Assembly (NCBI RefSeq): GCF_001619985.1
Contig: NW_017264193.1
Span: 1,679,726 to 1,743,725 of the forward strand
DNA: 64,000 nucleotides
Origin: Xylona heveae TC161
Lineage: Eukaryota > Ascomycota > Xylonomycetes > Xylonales > Xylonaceae
Reading direction: 5' to 3'
In this document: one piece after another, positions 1 to 11,829 of the stretch
Layout: the number at the start of each line of letters is the position of its first letter
How positions within the stretch are numbered: the stretch's first letter is position 1
The notes under the pieces: model-generated
What the model saw: the letters and a program-made list of their open reading frames with translations, nothing else
Databases searched by the model: none
Told to the model about the DNA's origin: nothing
Translations under genes and position numbers: made by a program

Positions 1-387
1 GTCGATATAAATTGTCGCAAATGGGAATACAACTGGAAATTTGAAAAGTGACAATATGCCACGCCGTATGTAAAAGTCATGCTGTGTAGACTTTAGAATG
101 CGCAAAACAACGATCAAAAAACAAAGGAGAAAAAGAAAAAGAAAAGAAAGGCAAATTTATCATGTGTCGTTGATATCGTCATAACGTAGCATGAATAAGA
201 TGTATCCAAAGCGGGATTTGAGAGAAAAAAAAAATGTAACGATAGATAGAAAAAGCTCGTAATCGAGGTCGGGAAAACGATCCAGAATCCAATTGATCAA
301 TGCTTCAAGGCGATTTCAAATTCCCAACTGTGCCGGTAGTGTTCCCTAAATGTTGCAAACCAACTACTGATATAATAGTTGTAGCTG
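1..387. other. 3' flank of the WG/poly-Lys repeat gene
   Basis: AT-rich, A-run-rich non-coding DNA downstream of the stop codon of the minus-strand gene. It probably holds that gene's 3' UTR and polyadenylation region. I see no other structure in it. Confidence 0.5.
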
Positions 388-3300
388 CTAAACAGCGGTG
401 GTAAGTTTCTTCCACCAGCTCTCCTTCTTGGGCGTTGGCACTTTTCCGTCAAATGTGCGTGGTGTAGCGTAGTAATCGCTCTTGCGACGAGGCGTGGCGT
501 ATCGATCATCGTATCTGTTGTCATTATAGCGATCATACTTGTCGTACTTGTCGCCGGCGGGAGCGTAATTGTCGTAGTATGAAGGTCCACCATCCGCGGG
601 GACTCCACCGCCTTCGCTGCTCCGCTGTCCATTCGCGAGAGGGACCTCGCCTCTGACTGCAGCGGCAGCAAGACGTTCGCGCTCGATACGTCGACTCTCG
701 CGTCTACGACGTCGCTCCTCAACCTCCTCTGGGGCCATGCCTGCGTAACGTGCTTCGCGGCGAGCTCGACGTCGTTCGCGACGCGCAATTTCGTCTTCGT
801 CGTCGGCCAGAGGATCTTCGACAACTTCGCCAGGGTGCTCGTGGCTGCCGCGACTCCGCGTGCCTCGGCTTCCGCGACTGCGGGCGCTCCGACTATGACG
901 ACTCTCACCGGCGGCCCCACCGACAGCTCCGGACATGACGATAGGAGGCGGTTCAATGACGGTGGGTTCAATGGGCGGAGGAGGTGGTGGGGATGCATTC
1001 ACTTGTTCGACCCACGAAGTGGTCTTGTCTGTCGCACGACTGCCAAAGTAAGGTATTGTAGAGGTTTGGCCGAGATATGCGTGGTAGTCGTCCAGCTCGA
1101 CGGGTGCGTGTCCGCGAGTGTTGGCGCTATTGCGCGGATCAAAATAATCTTCAACTGGGTTTCCAGCGGGTGGGACAGTGGTGGAGGATTTGCGGCGACG
1201 ACTGGAAGAATGAGGCTCGCCTGGCGTACGTGCGTAGGAAGCTGTCCCACCAGCGCCACCAGCACTAATGGCAGCAGAAGCACGGCGACGTTCGCGCTCC
1301 TCTCGTCGCTGTTGACGACGTTCAGCACGTTCCGGATCCTCCTCTGGCGTCCGCACGGCATGTGAGCGCCTGCGCTCCGGTTTACCCGGACGATGCTCGA
1401 CTGCCGCAGCCTCGTCATCCATAGCAAGGGCCCGTTCTCGCTGCTGCTCGCGCTCTCGTCGACGAGATTTCTTTTCGGCATGCCTAATCTCTGCTTCCCT
1501 GCGAGCTTCTTCCTCTTGGGCTAGGCGTTCTGCCTTTGCAGCCTTTCGAGCACGGCGTTCCTCTTGGTATTTTTGCTCCGCCTCTTCTTCTTCACGAAGC
1601 CTTCGATCGCGATCTTCTCTCGCCTTTGCTTTTTTGACTCGCATTTCGGCCTTTTCGAGCTCTCGCCGTTTAGCTTGCTTCTCTTCCAAACGCCGGATTT
1701 CAGCCTGTCGCGCTTCTCGTTCAGCGGCTTCTTTCTCTGCTCGTCGAGATCTTCGTTTCTCCCGCCTTGGATGCTCCTCTTCGACATCTGTGACTGCGCC
1801 ACCGGCGGCTCCCTCTGCGACAAACCCAGCTGCTGCGTCCTGCTCTGCTGCGGCTGCCCGGCGGGCCGTGCGACGGGCTCTTCGTTCCTCACGACTTTGA
1901 CGCTGCATCTCCTCGTCTTCTAGTGAGACGCGCGCTCGGCGAGCCATACCATCTTCACTTTCGTACATGTACTTACTTTTTCGGCGTTCCTCATTCTGAG
2001 GTCGTGAGCTACTCTTAGCCTTGAATGAGCCGAACAGGCTCATTAGCTTCTCCGTAGGCTTTGCGGCAGACATGGAGCGCTTCAATGGTTGATCTCTCGG
2101 TCTTTCTACAAAGGTAAGATCGTCTGGACCATTGGGAATCTCAGGCTCGTCTGTACGGTGAGCGGGAGCGTCACGCAGGACAGCGGCATCTTGATGAGTG
2201 AACATTTGATCTTCCGCCCGCGATAGCTATTTCGCATTCATTAGTTAATTGAAGCTTGAAGTTTTGGTGAATGGAATTGGCAATTAGTGAAAAGATAAAC
2301 ACCTGGCAACTTACACGATGGTGCTCTCTGCGTCTACTACTCCTCGTTCTGTTTGGGTCCTTATTACGAGAAGATTTCTTCCGACTTGGCGGGTCCATGG
2401 TAGCAGGTACGTCAGCAGGAGGTGGCACAACGACCACGTCGTCATCATCAACCATGGTTTCTAGGGGCTCTATGGGCTCTGGGACCGGCTCTGCGGTATG
2501 ATTAGCATCGAATCCGCGTGGGAGCGAGAAATTAGCATAGACCGTACCTGGTTCATCAACGTCATCAGGGTCTGACCCTGCATCTACTAGTTCTACAGGG
2601 ACTACGGGGTCGACCGGTTCTGGAATCGATGTAGGCTCCACAATTGCGGCAGGCGGATGTGGGGGCGGGGGAGGCGGCGTTGGCTCTTTTTCCACTGTTT
2701 CCACTGCTTCGGGGACCATTTCTGGCTCTTCCTTTTCCAGTTCTGGAGTGGGATCCACACTTGCCGGTTCGTTATCCGTTGACTGAGGCCGAGTGTTACC
2801 CTGACGTCCAGAGTTGACGCGACGCGCCTTGGTTCGCGGCGGCGGCGTGCCAAGAAGCAGCTGCGCGAAGCTCAGACCTCTGGATGGAGTTTGTCTTTGC
2901 TTTGGCTTGACTGCTCTGGCGCCTTCAGAAGTTTTCGGAGTCGATATCTCACGTACCTTGTCTCCAGAAGAATCCTTGGTCGACAGGCCCGGGGGTTGGG
3001 TTGTCTCTTTCGCGGATGGTGTAGCCGGCTGCTTCTTCACGCCTTTTTTCGGTGTGGAACCCCAAAAGCCCCAAGAGAGAGCGCTATCATCCCTCACAAT
3101 CTTTGAACGCGGCTTCTTAGCGGATTGCGGAGCTGCCTTGGCCGGCTGATCATCTGCTGGCACAGGCTCTAGTTCGGGCTCTGGCACGGGCTCTGGTTGA
3201 GAGTCAAACTCAGGCGCAGGAGATTCCTCAGTAACAGCACCAGCGCCACCTGATGCGGCGCCAAGATCAATGACTTCTACGATGTCATCGTCTGCATATT

Positions 3301-6300
3301 CAGAAGGAAAGCTCCCAGGAACAGTAGCAGATGCCTCTTCCTTTGGTGCTTCTGGCTCAGGCTCAGGCTCAGGCTTCCGCTCCGATAGAATGCTCTCGCG
3401 TGCTTTGGCAGATTTGGATTTGGATTTAGACTTCTTCTTGGGGCCCGGGTCCTCCTGGGGCGGAAATTCAGGCTCAGGCGGAGGTGAAAGCGGAAGCGGC
3501 GCGGGTTCGGCAGCTTCGTCTTCTACAACCTTGCCTCCTTCAAATGCTTTGATTTTATCAGCGACCGATAATTTTCCAGGACCTTTTGGCTTTCCAGCTC
3601 CAGTCTTACCGGGGATTGCTGATGTCGCTACCGCGGGTGGGGGCGGTTTATCGATAACGGCAGCTGACACGCTCGGTTCGTTAAGCGCCAGTTCTTGATT
3701 GGCTGTGAGGTTCTCCTCCTTGGATGCCTTGGGAATTTTGTCAGCCTTATTTGTTGTCCTGCGGGAACTACCCCAGAAACCCCATACGTCTGTCTTCTTT
3801 TCCTCGACTGGGACAGGCTCCGGTAGATCGAACTCTTCATTTTCAATCGGTGTAATTTCTGGCACGACTTCGTCGGCTGCCTGACCTTCATCTGTGACTT
3901 TGACTTCAGGCTCAGATTCGGGCTCTGGCTCTTTCTCCTTGGCAGCTTTTGCTGCTTTTTTCGCAGCCTTCTTTGCCTTCTTCCCCTTTGGGGCTTCTGC
4001 CTCCCTCTTAGCCTCTTGCTGCTTTCTCTCCTCCTCTTCTTTTCTAACTCTCTCCTCTTCCTCCTCCCTCAACCTCTGCTCTTCTCTCAATGCCTCTTCC
4101 TCTTCTTCCTGTCTTGCCTTTTCCTCTTGCTCCTCTTTAGCCTTCGCCTCTTGCTCCTTCTTCAACCGTTCCTCCTCCTTCTTTTTCTCCTTGGCACTTT
4201 TCGCTTTGGAACCGGCCGTGCTGCCACCACCAAGTCCAAAACTTCCCCAGAAGCTTTTGGCTGTTGTAAAAGCACTATCTCGAGGAGGCTTCTCTACCGT
4301 GTTCGTTGATTCGTCAACGATTGCAACAATCTCATCCGGATCTTCCTCTGCCGCTGGTGCATCGAGGTTTGCGCCGTCAAACTCATCTTCGTTCGGCGCC
4401 GCTGGAGCGGGTGGTGGCGGCGGAGGCATTGGCTCCTGGTCTAGTGGTGCATTGCCCGCATTTCCCTTTTTGCCCTTCTTCTTTTTGTCCTTCTTCGTAG
4501 TTCCCCATGCGGCCCAATCATCATCGACCGGCTTCGGCTCCACGATTGAGTCTGGCTGCATCAAAGATTCTGCTGGATCATCGTCAACAACCTCGACAGG
4601 GTCATTCTTCTGCTTATTGTTCTTGCTCTGCTTGTCCCAATTCCAGCCCCAGCCTTCATCAGCTGCCGCGCCCTTGGGCTCATCAATGGCATCTGGTTTC
4701 ATGATATTGTCCTCAACAGAGTCTTGAGGAGCTTCGGGCTCGGCGATTGTTTCTGCACCCTTCTTTCCTTTCTTGGCCTTCTTTGGTTTACCCCATCCTG
4801 CCCACTCATTGGCACCCATGGAGCTGTCTACCACCTCGGGAGCTGGCGGCGGCGGAGGCAGTGATTCGTCCTGATTTTGTACTTCGTCATTTGCCTTGTC
4901 GCCATCCCAGTTCATCCAGTCGGGCTCCAGAGGCTTTTCACCGGCGCCTCCGTCGGTGGCTTCAGTCGCAGCACCACCATTCTTTTTCTTCTTCTTATCC
5001 TTCTTGGATACTTCTCCCCATCCTCCCCACGCAAAGTCGGATGCCGGTTCTGGCGCTGGAGAAGTAACATGTTCATCGTCCTTCGCCGGGCCCATATCAA
5101 TTAGAGCTTCTCCCATTTCGTTGTTTGTGTCGACGGCCTTCTTTTCTGAATCTGGAAAGTCACCACTCAATGGCTCCTCAGGTTTGATTTCGGCGAATGC
5201 TTCTGCAGCTTTGGCCTCTTTCTTCTTCTTCTTTTTCTCCTTCCTAGACATAGTAGTAAATTCAGCGAATTCATCCCCCGGGTTGTCTTGTTGTTTCTCT
5301 TCTGGCTTCTCTTCCGTTATCCCATCGCCAGCCGGAGGATCGCCGGACTCTCCAAAATCGTCAAAGTCAAGAGAAGTATTTTTCTTCTTTTTCCCTTTCT
5401 TGCCAGTACTTACGCCCCATGGGCTCTCTCCCTCGGGAGGCTCATTGGACTTTTCTTCGTCGACAATCTCGATACCGCTTGCATTATCTGTATTACCCAT
5501 GCCCCACTTCCCGCTATTGCCCCAGCCGCCCCAGGTGCCGCTTCCAAAAGAGAACCCATCTGAGCCTTTGTTATCATCTCCACTCCCAAAATTAAGTTCA
5601 ATTTTGGGGGTCGGGTCATCCAAATTGACATCATCAAAATCCTGCCCTTGCTCATTTGAGGCTGCCGGGGCCGGCGGAGGCGGAGGTGGAGGAGGTACTG
5701 TTTCAGCGGCCGCCTAGAGTTGTCAGCTCAAATCAAGTAGGTACTCGAGGGGGGGTCTTACCTGGCCCTTCTTTTTCTTCTTGTTCTTCTTTGGAGGCGC
5801 AAAGCCCCATTCTTCGTCTGGATCTGGATCCTCGCCTGCAATGGCAGCGGCGGCACTAGCAGCAGCAGCAGCTTCTTCTTCTTCAGCCCTTTTTTCTTGC
5901 TCTGCTTTTTCGGCCTCCTCTCGCTTCTTCAACTCCTCCTCTTCCTCGTCAACAGCCACGTTAGGCTCCTTCTTATCGTCGCCGTCGCCGTCGCCATCTC
6001 CCCCACCATCGCCGCCACCTCCATTCTGACTCCCTTCTTCCCCTGCTCCTTCGTTTCCTTCTTGCTCATGATCCGAATCGCCAGCCTTGTTTTGCTTGCT
6101 GTTGTTATTGTTGTTATTCGGTTTCTTTTTCTTCTTGTTCTTGCCTCCCTTGTGTGTCCGAGCATTTGAGGCATTCGAAAAATCAAGCTTGATTGGACTT
6201 GTAAGGTCTTCAATCTCAAGAGACTTGCGCTGAACTCTGCATATTGAATAGGTAGGAGGGGGCGTCAAAGGCGATTCGACCCGCGAACTGGCCAATTGAT

Positions 6301-6448
6301 CGGTAGGTGAGTAGTCCGGAGGCGCATCAAGCGCTGCGTCACCGTAAGGAGGGGGAGGGTTTTCATATATTTCGAGAGCGTTGCATGTCCACTGCTTGCT
6401 ATTCAAGACTGGAGCTTTATTGACATGAGGCGCCTGTTTTTCCAGCAT
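388..6448 (-). CDS. large low-complexity protein with Trp-Gly/poly-Lys modules (three exons)
   Basis: Exons are 6448-5762, 5713-2315 and 2226-388. Both introns (50 and 88 nt) have GTAAGA/GTAAGT donors and are phase 0. They join three long open frames that could be mistaken for separate genes. The product is about 1,974 residues. Near the N-terminus is a PPPPY/PPDY proline region. Then come about nine modules with a Trp-Gly core (WGGWG, WAGWG, WAAWG, WGFWG), most followed by Lys-rich runs and separated by Glu/Asp/Pro linkers. Residues about 745-820 form a Glu/Lys/Arg helical stretch. The last third is Arg/Glu-rich likely coiled coil, then a Tyr/Asp segment and a C-terminus ending ESWWKKLTTAV. 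Fungi have similar long, poorly characterised proteins; no enzyme domain is visible and I assign no function. The start is uncertain: the frame stays open to an ATG at 6754, and a short upstream exon is possible. Confidence 0.75.
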
Positions 6449-8604
6449 GGCTTTAGCTTTCCATGATTTGCGATAACTGACACAGAGCATGCCGCGATCC
6501 CATTTTCGAAGAGAAGGAGTTCGAGAGTGGAGAGTTGACGGATGGCGTACCAAATTCAAGTTGCATTTCTGCCGACAGGATCTTCTTGCAGCAATGTGGG
6601 AACCTGCCCATTGCGCCGCTTCCTGGGCCGTAGGCCACAAAACCTGCTCTATTAAAGATTCCTCTGATATGCACGATAAATCAACTTGCGCAGTATGGGT
6701 CAATGCTCCTTCCAAATAATCTCTCGAATTGGACAAGACAGATACGGCCATCACTCAATTCCTTGATAGATCTATGCGTTGTGTTGTTGGTCGAGCCGCT
6801 GCAAGACACACTCTTTTTTTCTTGACAACCCAGCTGCAAATCGAAAATGGATGGCGGGGGAAATAATTTAGAGACGCGACATGCGGGAGCCAAGGGCGAA
6901 CGCCTCCCGACGAGTGAGCTAGCAAACCCTCAAAAATCGGCACGAATGACGATTCTACACGCGACACGAGCGTCGGACAAGAAAAGAGCCCCACCGTCAA
7001 CCGGACGATCATACAGAATGAACAAGCACCGAGTCAAGACAGGAACCAAATTATTACTGTATTTTTTGGTGGCGGAGACAGCACCACTTCAGACCTTTCC
7101 TTGCTAGGGAACGATGGCAGGACGGGGCGAGACGAGACGAGCGGAGCGAGAGCGGTCAAAGACCCTGGTACCGTCAAATTGTTTCCCTCTGCCTGTCTGG
7201 TTCCCTTGGTTCCGCACCGCCGCTAGTAACGCAAATGGCTTCGGGCCTTTTTCTTCGCTCTCTTCTTCCTCTTCCTCTTCCTGCTTCGATGCCTGCAGGA
7301 AAGCAGCCTTTTCTCTCACAAACGAGACCCTTTAAAGATAAGCATGAAGAAAATCGGGCTCTCCATTGACGATTAGCGTAGAGGCGAGATGCAAGGAGTC
7401 AAGGTGTCGTCGCAGAATAGCGGTAGTGGTTGGATTCCTGAAATTAACTTTTGGCACCTGTGAATAGTAATGCCCCTCACGTAGATGGCTCGCTCACATT
7501 GGGGATGAAAGGCCACAGTACTGCACTTGAGTGATTAATCTCTAGCCGAGGTGGACGCTTGCATGGACAGAGTGATAGAGAGGATCAAAAGCATTGCATA
7601 AGACTTGAAAAACTTTTCACCTTATTGATTTTCTCTGCATCTGTGTTTCTGGCGGCCCATAACGTTCGTAGCAATGGGTCATCATGCAGGGTCACCCAAA
7701 GTGCCCTAGAGTAACTTACACCGCATATCCCGATTAATGCAGATCCAATCCTGTGGCTTTCAGAGGATGCACAGAAGAGTCGAGTGGGCACAAAGGGGGT
7801 TGCAGCAAGATGCCTCGCATGATTGTGCCCTGGAATAGAGAGGAGGGGCCAACTAAATGAAGAGGGGGTGGGTGATAAAGGACCCCAATTCGATGAAGAG
7901 AAAAGGCGGTGATGCGCAGCAGGCATGATTCGCTCGGCTTCAGAATTGTGGCCTCGTAGTGGAACCCAATCAGCCCAAAACATTGCCTCATCTCATCAAA
8001 TCAGAGAGGGCAGAATCACTCATCCTGGGCCGACACTTCTTCTCCCCCACTTCAGCCATCATACTGTCACTTTTTATTGCCATGCCACCTTTTTAATTGG
8101 CTCTCATGCCGATTGTCACCACAAAGAAATATCATCAACTCCACGCCTTTCCCATCCCCTCGATCCTTCTCAACCATGTCTTTGACCCCTCCACAATACC
8201 TCTGAGGCACTTATGGACAGCGTGTCTTCATTTACAATTACTCGTGCCCAAGGTAAGCTTCTCCTTGTCGCTTTAGACCTTTTTTTTTTTTTCTTCTTCG
8301 CTAGCGAATTTGCTGCTACAGTGCTTCTCGTACTTTCTTCACCGATTCTTCCCTTTCACGAAACAATGACCTAGCTGGTAAGAATTTCTCGCAGAGGCAA
8401 TTATTGCCAGCGAAGAGTTATATAAATATCTAAAAACCTCGTCATATCAAATAAATCTTGATTGTTTGCTATGCCTTGGCTTTCAACCGCATCTTAATAG
8501 CGCAGCGAACTTAGAGACTGGTAAGAAGGAGGGGAAATGATTCTATATAACCGACGCCCTTGCTGCCTTGACCGAAAAGGAGACTGTCCTTTCTTTTTTG
8601 GCAA
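6449..8604. other. intergenic: upstream region of the WG-repeat gene and MED16 3' flank
   Basis: About 2.1 kb. It should contain the promoter of the minus-strand gene ending at 388 and the terminator of MED16. A GACGA/GAGCG-rich patch lies near 7115-7155 and a CTT/TCC microsatellite near 7257-7285. One possible small spliced ORF (8213-8369) is listed separately. No other coding signal is convincing. Confidence 0.5.
8213..8369 (+). CDS. possible two-exon micro-ORF or spliced non-coding transcript
   Basis: An ATG at 8213 opens a 40-nt exon ending in a GTAAGC donor at 8253. A 52-nt intron with a 13-T polypyrimidine tract ends in CTAG at 8304. The second exon runs from 8305 to a TGA at 8367-8369. 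The phases match and would give a 34-residue peptide. The intron signals look genuine, but the peptide matches nothing I recognise, so this may be a spliced leader or non-coding RNA. Two more GGTAAGA sites lie downstream, at 8380 and 8520. Confidence 0.2.
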
Positions 8605-11600
8605 TTACCCACTGGACTCAATGAGCATCCAGAGATTTCCACAGAGGCATCTCATTTGTAAGCCGCTCAGCCACCCAGTCCGCTGCGGAATGAAATCTTC
8701 CATGTATAAGCAGCATCGTGTGCATCGTCTTAATGTCGCAGATCCGCTCAAGGGGACTTTGCGGATGGCGTCGACTCGATGCTGTCGTCGATATGCATCC
8801 GTCCGAAGATCGTCGCTAAGATCAAGCCAACTGTGGTCGACAAAGTAGATTTCGGCCGGGTCCATCTCCATGGCAATCTTGTTCAAAGTGTCCGTCAGCA
8901 GTCGCGAGATGACAGGCACCAGAGCGTCAGGAATATCTCCGTGAATGAGCATTTCCTTCTCCGCCTGATTGCGCTCAGCATCACTCATCCCAGATCCCTG
9001 ATACGCAGATTTGATGGCCTGGTCCATCTCGTTCAAGACGCGATCAAACAGTACAATCGGGACGGGGCTTTCTTCCAGCCCCTCGGCGATTCTTAGCAAC
9101 GCTTGCCAGTGTTCACTGCTTGGACCAAGCCTGGAACTTCGGTGTGCCGCTGTATGTACGCTGCGAATGCCACGGACATTATACCGAAGAAAGAGCCGGG
9201 GAACACTGCAAAGAACTAAAAACAGCGCCGGCGAGTTGAGTTGGCGAACTTGAATCATGAGTTAGCTGCTAAAGGACTCAATCAAAATTACGGAATCATC
9301 ATTGTCCTACTCTTGTCGTTAAGAAATCCTTTGTCGTCTGTATGATCCTTGCAGACATGCGCCAAGCGGAATAGTTCGTCCACAATGTAGTTCACAAGGT
9401 CCATACTCCACTTGACCACGCCAGAAAGTGATATCAGCGTCTCTACATCAACAGGTTAATGCACGAAAGAACTTGACGAACCACTGGACTTAGCACATAC
9501 CTGGCATTGCCGCCTCCGTATCTCCACCAGTGGAGCCTGGGCGCGCCGCATTATTAAGGGCAAATATGAATGAAAAGGAAGTGATCCTGAGATTTAAGGC
9601 CGCTCTGGCCAATTTCGCTGTGAGACTCTTATTTGCGTGCTCTCCTCGAAATCCTAGAATGCCTTGCATGCTGAGACAACGATGCATGACATTATTACGG
9701 AATAGTTTATCCTGGATATTATCAAATGACCAATCTGCGTTTATTGCAAGAGCCCGAAAGATCTCGCTGAGAAAGGCATGTTGAAAAGCTACATCGTCAG
9801 ATTACATAAAATTAAGTTGAATCTCGCTCTCTACTTACCAGGAGCGGCGTGAGGCTGTATAGCGGCGACAATATCATCGTTATTATTGTGATGAGTACAG
9901 GAAAAGGCGAATTGCAATGCAAAGGCGATAATCGCCACGGAAAATCGTGCTATAGGATGATTTAGAAAATATCATGTTGAGGTCAAGGGGTTGAGTTTAC
10001 CGTCATCTTTTGAATCGTTGAACTTCTGGAGAGTATACTGCATAGGTTTAAAGCGCGCTTCGCCTTCAGCGTCGATCGTGACAGCTCCACAAGCATTTGG
10101 AGACAGTGTGACGTGAAGACCTATCCAATGATGAGAAGAAAAGAAAACGAAACCGCAGAAAACCCTGCTTCTGAAATTGTACACTTACATGTTTCTTCCG
10201 CTGGAAACGCAAAACCAGCCTCTGCAAGACCAGATACCTTATTCAGGTCGGGGTCTGAACTTATTACGCTCATTGAATCCCTATTATGAAACACAATGGA
10301 GCCGTCACTCTTGCCAAAGGCAACGACAGTGTTGAGATTTAAGAATTGAGTAGAAAGAATTGACTTTTCGGAAACATAATCTTCTAATCGACTGAGTTCA
10401 AGACTCTGATAGCTTGGTCAGAAACCAGTGAAATGTTAAGGATACAAGGAAGCAGGGACTGTACTTCTCTCGAGGCGCCGACATTGTTCTTCTTTGATGC
10501 AAGCTGGTTAAAACTAGAATGTAAGCTTTGGGAAACGGGGCGCAACTCCCATCGAGCTATTACGCTGAAGCTCTCAAGAGCCTTTTCCGTGCTGTCGTTC
10601 TCTGGTAGATGAGAGAAGACCGCAAAAATTGTGGGGTATCTAGGTTCTCTGCCGTTCAGATCCGGTTCTGCGGATGCAAATTCCAGGTGAGACAGCTGCG
10701 CTGTTTGAGGATCGATGTGTGACACGGTTCCATCAGATGCCAGAGCTTTGGTCAATGGAGAACAGCTGTTCTCTACTTTGAGATGACGAACGGCTATTCC
10801 AGGAATTGGCAATGGCGCTGTTTGCGGCTGTTTGTGCCCGGGGGCAAGATTCCAGCTGATGGTGATTCGATAAATTCGAAGACGTTGAGACACATTATGC
10901 GTCACTACGAGAAGCGACCCATCTAATTTCCTAGTCTTTAGCATTGAAAATTTATTTTGTTTAGTCTGGCTAGACGATACCTTTATCGCAGCAGATAGAA
11001 GCATGCGTGAGGAGATCATTTGAACTTCCCACACTTTCAAGTTCGGCGCCCGTCTCGTGCCACTTCCCATTGGTCTGCTGGTACAGGAATCTCAACGACC
11101 CGCCGCGCGTAATGGCAAGCAATGCGGACTTGTTGAGCGGGTGATGAGGGCCATTATTCTTTACATTTCCTGCGGAGTAGACCCATTGCCCATCTTTCCG
11201 GACTGCAGGTCGATAAAGAGGCGACAATCGGGAGGTCAGCATCGCTTGGTGAAGAGGAAGAAGACTATCGTACTCACCACCCTATCCACGTTCAACCAAG
11301 AAAGGCCTACGATGGCGCCCAAATCATCGACTTGGTCGATCAAGCCAGAGTGTACTACAGACGTACGATTAACTGTAATAACAAGATTTGCAAAAGTAAT
11401 GCGGCCAGCCACGTCAACAATTGCCAGCTCGGTGCCGGGCGGATTGAAGGAGAGGTGAGCCACTTGCTGCCCTTCAGGAACAGAGGGCAGCGATTGAATA
11501 TAGCTCACATGGCTTAACCCCCAAGATCCATCCCTGGGGCTGCAGCGAAGATTTCTAATAGCCACGCGCTGACCGTCGCGAGTGACGTATGCGATGCAGC

Positions 11601-11829
11601 CCACTTTTGACCAAGCCACTTTCCTATTTTACAATCAGAAATGATCCAATGTGCTGCCTGAAGGGGATTGATTTAGAGGCCAGTGAACCTACTGGCAACA
11701 CCCGCTCAATCGCATCTCATCTAGCCGCTGAAGCAGACCTTTTGCCGGTGGAAGCGGCGGCAACTGGAGGGGTTGTGCGTCGCCGAACAAGTCGGCCATA
11801 TCCAGAGCGTCATCCATCATCAATGGCAT
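8605..11829 (-). CDS. MED16: Mediator complex subunit 16 (Med16/Sin4), ten exons
   Basis: Med16 is a tail-module subunit of Mediator that links activators to RNA polymerase II in the nucleus. Exons, in order: 11829-11693, 11623-11274, 11202-10981, 10922-10465, 10405-10189, 10120-10001, 9949-9839, 9788-9501, 9442-9311, 9248-8605. They sum to 2,679 nt, giving 892 residues. The start matches the fungal Med16 pattern: an acidic MDDALDMADLFGD segment, then LQRLDEMRLSGCCQ and AWSKVGCIAYVT. The N-terminal half has WD-repeat character. The C-terminus carries the conserved cysteine pattern RRCTRCC...MRCLCGNLW (residues about 850-885). The nine introns are 51-81 nt. Two donors, GTACGA (11273) and GTACAG (10464), are weak, so those junctions are less certain than the rest. 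Confidence 0.93.

Noticed and set aside
3270-5717. Long plus-strand Ser/Phe-rich open frames (for example 3894-4727 and 4896-5717)
   Set aside because: They are antisense to the Lys/Glu-rich repeat gene. Poly-Lys and Glu codons read backwards give Phe/Ser-rich frames with few stops. They have no domain or plausible start.
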